Shown: one piece after another, positions 25,300-32,412 of the stretch
Numbering within the stretch: the first letter of the stretch is position 1
How the letters are laid out: every line of letters begins with the position of its first letter
From: an uncultured Psychroserpens sp.
GTDB taxonomy: Bacteria; Bacteroidota; Bacteroidia; Flavobacteriales; Flavobacteriaceae
Direction: 5' to 3'
Length of the DNA stretch: 64,000 bases
NCBI GenBank assembly: GCA_947488655.1
Contig: CANKZZ010000002.1
Span: 62,001 to 126,000 of the forward strand
Notes under the pieces: model-generated
Databases searched by the model: none
What the model was told of the DNA's origin: nothing
Seen by the model: only the letters and a program-made list of their open reading frames with translations
Position numbers and translations under genes: made by a program

Positions 25300-25904
25300 T
25301 CTATTAAAATTAATACTAAATATAATACATAGAGAACCTTATTAATTAACCATATTTTCGTTATCGTGTTACCGTGATTTCCAGATAGGTAATTGCCTAA
25401 GAAAAAAATTAAAGTACTAGTCGTTATATATACTAATATACCCGAATTGATAATCATGTATTCTCCTTCTTTACTCAATGAATTATACAAATGAATTATA
25501 GAATAAATGATTATTGGAAAAGAAGTTATGAAAATTTCAAATAAGTTAAACTGTTTAATTAATGATGGGTTATTAATATATTGAATGAGCAGCACCAATA
25601 GCACAAAGTACAGTATAAATACGACAATTTTTCTTTGTATTTTAGAAAATAAAGTTTTGTAAAACAGGGTCAAAAAGACAAATTGCAAGATAAAATAAAT
25701 GTGAGAATAATGTAAATTGGCTTTACTATAGTGAGCTAAGTAAGCAGTCACGACCATTACTATTGCGCAAATACATAGATAGATTGCTAAGTAAAAGAGA
25801 GCTATATTTTTTTTGTTAAAAATATAGCTCCATATATAAAGAACTGCGTTTAAAACAATTAAAAATAACCCAGTAAAATGCATGAAGTTATCAAATTGTT
25901 CCAT
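25260..25904 (-). CDS. Seven-helix membrane protein, probable sensor partner
   Basis: This 214-residue protein has seven predicted transmembrane helices at about residues 10-30, 35-55, 65-90, 93-110, 120-142, 150-172 and 180-200 with short loops. I do not recognise a named family, although the layout recalls the 7TM part of 7TMR-DISM receptors. Its 3' end overlaps the kinase gene by 40 bases, implying a stable association. No catalytic motif is visible. It may sense membrane state or a small ligand. Confidence 0.65.
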   Translation of the reverse strand: MEQFDNFMHFTGLFLIVLNAVLYIWSYIFNKKNIALFYLAIYLCICAIVMVVTAYLAHYSKANLHYSHIYFILQFVFLTLFYKTLFSKIQRKIVVFILYFVLLVLLIQYINNPSLIKQFNLFEIFITSFPIIIYSIIHLYNSLSKEGEYMIINSGILVYITTSTLIFFLGNYLSGNHGNTITKIWLINKVLYVLYLVLILIEWKKTFLPVTNKS

Positions 25905-25913
25905 TTATTATGT

Positions 25914-26330
25914 TTATTTAGAAAATATAGCGGTTGCTTTATGATTTAATTCACTTCCTGGGTCACAATTACTCGGGCAAGGCTTAGTGAAATCATAGAC
26001 TTGACTTACTCCAGCAGCGGTTTCTACCATATCTTTATAATTAACACCATCTGTAGTAGTTGTACCAACTAGTAATAGATGATCTTCTGAAGGGCTTTTA
26101 TCGTCTGTACCTAAATAAGCTCTAATGTTAACTTCATGACCTTGAGATACTGCTTGGATTTTCCCGTTAGCATCTGTGGTAAATTTAACATTCATTTCAT
26201 TAAAACAAGCAATTAAATCGCCAATAGGAACTAAAAAAGCCTTTGCATGACTTTTATTATTGTCTTGCCATCTCTTTGTCCAATTTTTAGCTTCTTTAAC
26301 TGTTCTAGTTGCGGGTGTTGTTGAACTCAT
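25914..26330 (-). CDS. Unrecognised soluble protein at the head of the kinase operon
   Basis: The 138-residue protein has no signal peptide; the first 25 residues are polar (SSTTPATRTVKEAKNWTKRW). The central part contains PIGDLIACFNEMNVKF and DHLLLVGTTT, and the C-terminus has KPCPSNCDPGSE with a closely spaced cysteine pair. I do not recognise the family. It starts the operon that continues with the 7-TM protein, kinase and regulator, spaced 9 bases, and faces the tail-collar genes divergently across a shared control region. Confidence 0.7.
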   Translation of the reverse strand: MSSTTPATRTVKEAKNWTKRWQDNNKSHAKAFLVPIGDLIACFNEMNVKFTTDANGKIQAVSQGHEVNIRAYLGTDDKSPSEDHLLLVGTTTTDGVNYKDMVETAAGVSQVYDFTKPCPSNCDPGSELNHKATAIFSK

Positions 26331-26427
26331 AATTTCTAATTTTTGTTGGTTAATAGACTATAAAGCTACTCAATTAGATTCTAAATAAATTATTGATTTT
26401 TAAAATCAGGTATTTCTACGTGTTTTT

Positions 26428-26446
26428 ATGTTGTAGTGGTTCTGCG
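26428..26446 (+). promoter_or_regulatory. Candidate operator 2 of the island (ATGTTGTAGTG...CTGCG)
   Basis: ATGTTGTAGTG then GTT then CTGCG lies exactly 85 bases upstream of the tail-collar gene start at 26513 and about 100 bases from the divergent start at 26330. It shares its first half with operators 1 and 3. Confidence 0.45.
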
Positions 26447-26512
26447 TTTAAATATTTAGAGGTTTAGAGCCAAATTTGAACACTATTAACCAATTTAAAA
26501 AATTAGACTATT

Positions 26513-27061
26513 ATGAATCCATTTATGGCACAAATTATTTTGTTCGCTGGCAATTTTGCTCCCAGAGGATGGGCATTTTGCAATGGGCAATTATTACAAA
26601 TTTCGCAATTTTCGGCGTTGTTCTCTCTATTAGGAACAACCTATGGAGGTGACGGTAGAACAACTTTCGCTTTGCCAGATTTAAGAGGAAGATCGCCTAG
26701 AGGTATTGGTCTTGGGCCAGGACTTCATGATATTACTTTAGGAGAAAGAGCAGGTAAGGAGCAAACGATTATTACTGTAGCAAATATGCCATCACATAGT
26801 CATGATGGAAGCGGTTTGAGTATCTCATTGGCTTGTAATGAAGACGATGGTGATAATAATGAGCCATCAGGACGTAATATTGGTATTGCTGGATCAGGAA
26901 CACCATTTAACTCAGCAGCTAACGATGCGTCTTTTGGTGGAGGTACAGTTTCTGGAAATACGGGACCACAAGGTAATAATCAAGCTGTAGACATACAAAA
27001 CCCGTTTTTAGGAATCAATTACATTATTGCTCTTCAAGGTCTTTTTCCACCAAGAAGCTAA
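26513..27061 (+). CDS. Phage tail-collar domain protein, first of a tandem pair
   Basis: The 182-residue protein belongs to the tail-collar (Phage_Collar) family, known from microcystin-dependent proteins such as MdpB. Signatures are NFAPRGWAFCNGQLL near residue 13-27, TYGGDGRTTFALPDLRGR and the C-terminal NPFLGINYIIALQG. Bacterial members without phage neighbours occur in cyanobacteria and Bacteroidota with unknown function. There is no signal peptide. It is 49 bases from its paralogue, which shares the CNEDDGDNNEPSGRNIGIA stretch. An operator-like element sits 85 bases upstream. Confidence 0.85.
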   Translation: MNPFMAQIILFAGNFAPRGWAFCNGQLLQISQFSALFSLLGTTYGGDGRTTFALPDLRGRSPRGIGLGPGLHDITLGERAGKEQTIITVANMPSHSHDGSGLSISLACNEDDGDNNEPSGRNIGIAGSGTPFNSAANDASFGGGTVSGNTGPQGNNQAVDIQNPFLGINYIIALQGLFPPRS

Positions 27062-27110
27062 ATTAAAAACAAATTAAAATTATTAATCAACTTTTAAAAA
27101 TTATAATATT

Positions 27111-27662
27111 ATGGATGAGGCATATATAGGAACAGTAATTATGTTTGGAGGAAATTTTGCTCCCAGAGGATGGGCACTTTGTAGTGGGCAATTATTGCCA
27201 ATTGCTAATTATAACGCATTATTTTCAATTTTAGGAACAACTTATGGAGGAGATGGTAGAACGACGTTTGCTTTACCAGATTTAAGAGGACGCGTACCAA
27301 AACACCCTGGTAATGGTCCAGGATTGCAACCTGTTACTCTGGGAGAAATAGCAGGACGTGAAAACGTGACTCTAACTACAGGTCAATTACCTTCTCATAG
27401 TCATGATGGAAGCACATTATCAGCAACATTATCTTGTAATGAAGATGATGGAGATAACAATGAGCCATCTGGACGTAATATTGGTATTGCTGAATCTGGA
27501 ACACCATACAATTCTTCGGCTAATGATGCAACTTTTGGAGGAGGAGCAGTTTCTGGAAACACAGGTCTTCAAGGAGGTAACCAGGCATTTGATATTCAAA
27601 ACCCATTTTTGGGAACTAATTATATCATTTGTATGGAAGGTCCATATCCACCAAGAAGCTAA
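27111..27662 (+). CDS. Phage tail-collar domain protein, second of a tandem pair
   Basis: This 183-residue paralogue of the preceding protein keeps the same length, the collar signature (NFAPRGWALCSGQLLPI, TYGGDGRTTFALPDLRGR) and the NEDDGDNNEPSGRN stretch. The tandem arrangement indicates a local duplication, with divergence highest in residues 65-85. It has no visible promoter element of its own and is probably co-transcribed with the first copy. No structural phage genes are near, so this is not a prophage remnant. Confidence 0.85.
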   Translation: MDEAYIGTVIMFGGNFAPRGWALCSGQLLPIANYNALFSILGTTYGGDGRTTFALPDLRGRVPKHPGNGPGLQPVTLGEIAGRENVTLTTGQLPSHSHDGSTLSATLSCNEDDGDNNEPSGRNIGIAESGTPYNSSANDATFGGGAVSGNTGLQGGNQAFDIQNPFLGTNYIICMEGPYPPRS

Positions 27663-27752
27663 TTGATGTTCGTCGTCGAAAAACACAATAATACCTTAGG
27701 TACTGAATTCATATTCAATACCTTCGGTTTTTAATTTAAAAAACAAATTATT

Positions 27753-28724
27753 ATGAAAACAAAATTACTTTTATTCACTTTTTTATTGCCTTTAGTAATG
27801 TTTGCTCAAACTGGAAATGGTTTTGAGGGACTTGCTGGAGTTACTTTTGATGGTGGCGCTTGTCGCTATTTTGATACAGATGCCATAACGGTTCATGAAT
27901 TAGAAAATTACGCTTCTCCATGTGGTACCATATTTGTTAAAGAAGATAGTTCTGGAAGCACATTAGGGTATAGTATTGTACTAGATCCAACCACACCTAA
28001 TGGACCTGCAGGTTTTACAGATGGTGATGCTTTTGGTGTGGCTACAGCAGCACATTTTATCAATGAACTTATTTCTGTCCCAGAGGGATCTCAAGGTTTC
28101 TTCATTGAAGATACTGATGGGACTATTACCATGAGTTTTGATTTGGTAGATCTTGCGGGAACAACTAACCCACAATTTAGCATGCAATACATATTAGAAG
28201 GCACATCCTGGGAAGCAAATGATTTTTTAAAAATTACGATTCAATTTACAGAGTGCGCTAGCACACCACTAACATTAATCGACACTTCTGGACTTGATAT
28301 TGATGATATAGTACCAAGTATTGAAGATAGTTGGATTACTTTAAATGCTGATTTATCGTCAAATGTTGGATGTAAGGCACAGCTAGTAATTGAATTTTCA
28401 TCAAATTCTGCAGCTGAAGAATTAGGGCTTGATGCTATTTTATTTACTGCAGGTATGACATTGTCAAACGATACTTTTGCTTTAGATAATTCAATTTCAA
28501 TATTTCCCAATCCATCTAAAGGTGTTTTTACAATTAAAAATAACGGAACCTCTTTAGAGACAGTACAAGTGTCTGATATTAATGGTCGTACGATTTCTAA
28601 AATTGATATGAATGGTATAACTACTGATACATTAATTGATTTAACAGGTGCTCTATCTGGTGTTTATTTCGTAACCATTACATCTAATAATGAGTCGGTA
28701 ACAAAGAGGCTAATTATAGAATAA
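27753..28724 (+). CDS. T9SS-exported protein, paralogue A
   Basis: The 323-residue protein has a signal peptide (MKTKLLLFTFLLPLVMFAQ) and a C-terminal type IX sorting domain from about residue 247 (SIFPNPSKGVFTIKN ... LIIE), so it is exported across the outer membrane by the gliding/Por secretion system. The cargo domain (residues 20-240) has no recognised family; it has conserved cysteines at GACRYFD, ASPCGTIF, TECAS and VGCKAQ that could form two disulfides. It is a paralogue of the gene at 28899. An operator-like element is not seen here, and the sequence GTCGAAAAAC at 27675 is shared with the 23258 leader. Confidence 0.85.
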   Translation: MKTKLLLFTFLLPLVMFAQTGNGFEGLAGVTFDGGACRYFDTDAITVHELENYASPCGTIFVKEDSSGSTLGYSIVLDPTTPNGPAGFTDGDAFGVATAAHFINELISVPEGSQGFFIEDTDGTITMSFDLVDLAGTTNPQFSMQYILEGTSWEANDFLKITIQFTECASTPLTLIDTSGLDIDDIVPSIEDSWITLNADLSSNVGCKAQLVIEFSSNSAAEELGLDAILFTAGMTLSNDTFALDNSISIFPNPSKGVFTIKNNGTSLETVQVSDINGRTISKIDMNGITTDTLIDLTGALSGVYFVTITSNNESVTKRLIIE

Positions 28725-28813
28725 GTTATGTTATTCTAACCCAAATCTATTATAATAAATCTGCTAAATTGTTTAAACAGTTAAATAAAACTGTATTTAA
28801 CATTATAACTTGA

Positions 28814-28832
28814 ATGTCGTAGAGTAACTACG
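28814..28832 (+). promoter_or_regulatory. Candidate operator 3 of the island (ATGTCGTAGAG...CTACG)
   Basis: ATGTCGTAGAG then TAA then CTACG includes a perfect inverted repeat TCGTAG-AGTAA-CTACGA (28817-28833). It lies exactly 85 bases before the start of the second T9SS paralogue, the same distance as operator 2 to its gene. Confidence 0.5.
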
Positions 28833-28898
28833 AAGTATCTAATTTAATGAACGTTAGTACAGGGGTTTTAACAACTATTAATTTAAATTTTAGCTATT

Positions 28899-29885
28899 AT
28901 GAAAACAAAATTACGCTTATTAGCATTTATGACGAGTGCTTTATTTTTGGGGATTACAAGTAATGCCCAAATAGGAAATGGCTTTGAAGGTCCCACTGGA
29001 ATCACTTTTGATGGTGGTGTTTGTCGCTATTATGACGCAGATAATATTACAGTTCATGAAATTGAAAATTACAATGCGCCATGTGGGACAATTGTGGTTA
29101 AAGAAGTTAGCTCAGGCACTACTTTAGGTTATAGTATTGTTTTAGATCCAACAACAGGAAATGGACCACTTGGCTTTTCAGATGGTGATGCCTTTGGTGT
29201 TGCATCTGCTACATTTCTTTCAAGCGAAGGAGGTTTTGTCGCTCCAGAAGGATCACAAGCTTTCTTTATGGAAGATACTGATGGGACCGTGACTATGAGT
29301 TTTGATTTGGTAGATTTAGCAGGGACAACTAATCCTCAATTTTCAATGCAATATCAATTGGAAGACACAGGTTATGAAGCAGAGGATTTTTTGAGAATTA
29401 CTATTAAATTTACGGGTTGTACAGATGCTCCAATAACATTAATTGACACTGAAGGACTCGATATTGATGATTTGGGTATTGAGGATAGCTGGATTACTTT
29501 AAGTGCAGATTTAACATCAAATATTGGATGTAAAGCAGAATTAGTAATTGAATTTTCATCAAATTCTGCAGCAGAAGAATTAGCTATAGATGCTATTTCA
29601 TTTTCTGCAGGTACAACATTATCAACGCCAAACTTTGATTTAAATAATTCAGTTTCAGTTTATCCAAATCCTTCAAATGGTTTTGTAACTATAAAGAATT
29701 CTGGTGTTATTTTAGAGAGCGCTACCGTAACAGATATTAATGGTCGCGTAATTAAATCTTACGATTTGAATGGAACAACTTCAGACAAAGAACTTAATCT
29801 TAGTTCTGTTTTGTCTTCAGGAATGTACTTTATGACAATTTCTTCGAAAACTGCATCTACAGTAAAAAAGATTATCATTAATTAG
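28899..29885 (+). CDS. T9SS-exported protein, paralogue B
   Basis: The 328-residue protein has a signal peptide (MKTKLRLLAFMTSALFLGITSNAQ) and the same cargo domain as its neighbour, with VCRYYD, NAPCGTIV, GCTDAP and IGCKAEL cysteines. It ends with a type IX sorting domain (SVYPNPSNGFVTIKN ... IIIN). The two proteins are clear paralogues with DNA-level similarity, pointing to a local duplication. An inverted repeat operator candidate lies 85 bases upstream. It is followed by a strong terminator at 29907. Confidence 0.85.
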   Translation: MKTKLRLLAFMTSALFLGITSNAQIGNGFEGPTGITFDGGVCRYYDADNITVHEIENYNAPCGTIVVKEVSSGTTLGYSIVLDPTTGNGPLGFSDGDAFGVASATFLSSEGGFVAPEGSQAFFMEDTDGTVTMSFDLVDLAGTTNPQFSMQYQLEDTGYEAEDFLRITIKFTGCTDAPITLIDTEGLDIDDLGIEDSWITLSADLTSNIGCKAELVIEFSSNSAAEELAIDAISFSAGTTLSTPNFDLNNSVSVYPNPSNGFVTIKNSGVILESATVTDINGRVIKSYDLNGTTSDKELNLSSVLSSGMYFMTISSKTASTVKKIIIN

Positions 29886-29906
29886 ACAAATAAATTATTA
29901 CAAAAG

Positions 29907-29939
29907 AAAACTCCTAAATCACATTAGGAGTTTTTTTTT
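29907..29939 (+). terminator. Intrinsic terminator after paralogue B
   Basis: AAAACTCCTAA (29907-29917) pairs with TTAGGAGTTTT (29924-29934), with nine T residues in total. Confidence 0.85.
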
Positions 29940-29999
29940 GTTTTTGTTAGTTTGAGTGATACCGTTTTTAACGGAATTGTTTTAAGAGCATTTTACAGT

Positions 30000-30470
30000 T
30001 TATATCTTAATCTGTCTATCAATTTGCTGATTCAAAGAAATAAAAGTCTCTGTCCTCGAAACTCCAGTAATAGATTGAATGTCTCTATTGAGAACGTGCA
30101 TTAAATGTTCATTATCTTTACATAAGATTTTGCAAAAAATACTCCAGTTACCTGTTGTGTAGTGACATTCTAGAACTTCAGGAATTTTTTGTAATTGTTT
30201 TACAGCTTCAGGATTGCTAATGGCTTTGTCTAAGTATATACCAATAAATGCCATGGTAGTATACCCTAAAACTTTTGGGTTGATAACAAATTTTGATCCA
30301 GAGATTAAACCAGATTTTTCTAGTTTTCTTAATCGTTGATGTATTGCAGCTCCAGATATACCAACACCTCTTGCTATTTCTAGAATTGGTGTTCGCGCAT
30401 CTTGCATTAAAGCTCTTAGAATTTTTTTATCAATTCCGTCTATTTGTATGTTGTGATTAACTATTTTCAT
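30000..30470 (-). CDS. Lrp/AsnC family transcriptional regulator
   Basis: The 156-residue protein has the AsnC-type winged helix at residues 13-60 (DGIDKKILRALMQDARTPI, GISGAAIHQRLRKLEKSGLI) and a C-terminal RAM effector domain (TTMAFIGIYLDKAI, HYTTGNWSIFCK). These regulators respond to amino acids as octamers. It lies directly downstream of the saccharopine dehydrogenase-like gene, and both are on the minus strand. Lysine or another amino acid is a plausible effector, which is inference from this context. Confidence 0.9.
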   Translation of the reverse strand: MKIVNHNIQIDGIDKKILRALMQDARTPILEIARGVGISGAAIHQRLRKLEKSGLISGSKFVINPKVLGYTTMAFIGIYLDKAISNPEAVKQLQKIPEVLECHYTTGNWSIFCKILCKDNEHLMHVLNRDIQSITGVSRTETFISLNQQIDRQIKI

Positions 30471-30513
30471 TGTAAAGACTTAGTTTTGAGTCTGGCACAT
30501 TTCCGAAGAAAAC

Positions 30514-31878
30514 TTAAATATTTAAAGGGTTGTAGCCCAAATAAGTAACATCTTTCTCTTTAAATTTGATACCAAAGTCTTCTAGCTCTTTTAAAATTGG
30601 ACCATAGACTTCTTTTGTGATAGGTATTTGAACACCTGGTGTTGTAATTTTCTCATTTAAAATTGCCATAGTAGCAATTGCTACAGGTAATCCAACCGTT
30701 TTTGCCATTGCTGTATAGGTTTGGTCATCTCCAATGGTTACCATGGTTGAGTCTATTTGATGCATCTCACCATTGAGTTCGTACCCAAATTTATGATACA
30801 TTACAATCATGTCTTTATCATGCTCTTCTAGGGTCCAACTATCCATCAATATTTTTTGAAGAATTTGGGCTGGAGTTGCATTTTTGAGTTCGACCATTTT
30901 AGTTTTATTAAAAATGTCTAGCTCTTCTAGCTTGTCCCAAACTATATCGTCTTGATCTATTTTTAAGGCGTGTCTAAATTTTAGTTCTACCGAGTCTGTT
31001 GGACTATAAGGGAGAAATGCATTTACAAAATCTCTATAGCTCATATTTTCACTGTCGTCTATTGTGTAGCTATCATCTGTCATGCCCAATTGCACAAACA
31101 TATTCCATGCACGACTAAAGCCAACGCGACGTATTGTGCCTCTATAGAGGGTTTTAATATTGTCTAGACCATAAACAGATTGGTATTTTAAGGAGTCTCT
31201 ATTGGCATAGGCTTCAAAACGACCATAGCCTTCAATTTCTAGAAATTCTGTTCGTCTAAATAGTCTATTGTATGGTATATATTTATAAGCGTTTTCCTGA
31301 AGAAATTTTGCTGCACTCCCTTGACCTGCAACAACTACATTTCTGGGATTCCATGTAAATTTGTAGTTCCAAAGGTTGTCATCACTTTCTGGAGCAACGA
31401 GTCCGCCAGTAAAGGATTCAAATAGTACCATTTTACCACCTTTATCTCTAATTTGATCAATGACTTGCATAGCACTCATATGATCGATGCCTGGATCTAC
31501 ACCAATTTCGTTCATGAAAACAAGCCCTTTATCTGTAACTATCTTGTTAAGCTTTTGCATATCTTCACTTACATAAGATGCAGTAACCATATTCTTTCCA
31601 TAGGCTACACAATCTTTGGCAACTTCTAGATGAAATCTTGCAGGTAGCATAGATACTACTATATCTGCATTTTCTATGGCTGTTTGTCTTGAGGTTTTGT
31701 TAAAAACATCTAAAGTAATAGCATTTGCATTTTCGTGCCCACCAATTAATTTTCTTGCATTGCTAATATTAATATCTCCAACTATGATATGTAGTTGTTC
31801 TTCTATAGATTTATCTAATAAATATTTTATAAGGTAAGAGGTTGATTTTCCTGAACCAATAACTAAAATCTTTCGCAT
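30514..31878 (-). CDS. Saccharopine dehydrogenase family protein
   Basis: About 454 residues from the ATG at 31878. The N-terminal Rossmann fold begins KILVIGSGKSTSYLIKYLL, and the middle contains FMNEIGVDPGIDHMSA, a saccharopine reductase (LYS9-like) landmark; VAGQGSAAK and the C-terminal catalytic/dimerisation domain follow. In fungi this enzyme class makes saccharopine; bacterial relatives act in lysine breakdown or related amino-acid chemistry. The upstream ATG (27 bases further) adds a short non-conserved leader. The neighbouring Lrp-type regulator fits amino-acid control. Confidence 0.85.
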   Translation of the reverse strand: MRKILVIGSGKSTSYLIKYLLDKSIEEQLHIIVGDINISNARKLIGGHENANAITLDVFNKTSRQTAIENADIVVSMLPARFHLEVAKDCVAYGKNMVTASYVSEDMQKLNKIVTDKGLVFMNEIGVDPGIDHMSAMQVIDQIRDKGGKMVLFESFTGGLVAPESDDNLWNYKFTWNPRNVVVAGQGSAAKFLQENAYKYIPYNRLFRRTEFLEIEGYGRFEAYANRDSLKYQSVYGLDNIKTLYRGTIRRVGFSRAWNMFVQLGMTDDSYTIDDSENMSYRDFVNAFLPYSPTDSVELKFRHALKIDQDDIVWDKLEELDIFNKTKMVELKNATPAQILQKILMDSWTLEEHDKDMIVMYHKFGYELNGEMHQIDSTMVTIGDDQTYTAMAKTVGLPVAIATMAILNEKITTPGVQIPITKEVYGPILKELEDFGIKFKEKDVTYLGYNPLNI

Positions 31879-31957
31879 AGTGGGTTGAGTTGAGTAAATT
31901 TGCAATTACGAATTTACTAAATACAGCGGGTTATAAAAACCTAAATCTAATTTATAT

Positions 31958-32353
31958 ATGAACAAACGAATTCTTGTTTTGGGTAGCGTATTAGGTATAA
32001 TAGCTATTATATTAGGAGCATTTGGTGCTCACGGGTTAAAATCTTTAATTACAGCAGATGCTATACAAACTTTTGAAACCGGTGTGCGATACCAAATGTA
32101 TCATGCATTATTTTTATTATTTGTAGGTGGATTCTCAATAATTTCAGAAAAAACAAAACACCTTATCTTTTATTTCGTTTTAATTGGTGTCGTTCTTTTC
32201 TCTGGCTCTATTTATGGGTTGTCTACAAATGACTTAACCAGTTTTAATTTTAAAACTATTGGTTTTATTACACCAATAGGAGGATTATTATTAATAATTG
32301 CCTGGATTGTATTGTTGATAAACTTTTTGAAATTAGATAGGGATAAATCCTAA
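31958..32353 (+). CDS. DUF423 small membrane protein
   Basis: The 131-residue protein has four predicted transmembrane helices and the DUF423 motif LGAFGAHGLK near residues 20-30, plus TGVRYQMYHALFLL. The family is widespread, inner-membrane, and of unknown function. It stands upstream of pckA by about 60 bases on the same strand; a pckA promoter lies in between, so co-transcription is not required. Confidence 0.85.
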   Translation: MNKRILVLGSVLGIIAIILGAFGAHGLKSLITADAIQTFETGVRYQMYHALFLLFVGGFSIISEKTKHLIFYFVLIGVVLFSGSIYGLSTNDLTSFNFKTIGFITPIGGLLLIIAWIVLLINFLKLDRDKS

Positions 32354-32380
32354 AATAGGAGGCTACTTTAAAATATTGTT

Positions 32381-32388
32381 TAATTTTG
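32381..32388 (+). promoter_or_regulatory. -7 promoter box for pckA
   Basis: TAATTTTG fits TAnnTTTG and lies 25 bases before the ATG chosen for pckA, leaving a short leader. Confidence 0.45.
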
Positions 32389-32412
32389 CAGTCTAAACAA
32401 CATAAACAAATT

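Noticed and set aside
26513-27662. Prophage remnant because of tail-collar domains
   Set aside because: No capsid, portal, terminase, integrase or lysis gene is nearby and no att-like repeats are visible; collar proteins occur as stand-alone bacterial genes.
27403-27666. 87-codon open frame inside the second collar gene
   Set aside because: It is an out-of-frame reading of a well-supported gene and begins in the middle of it; its sequence is histidine/methionine-rich without any domain.
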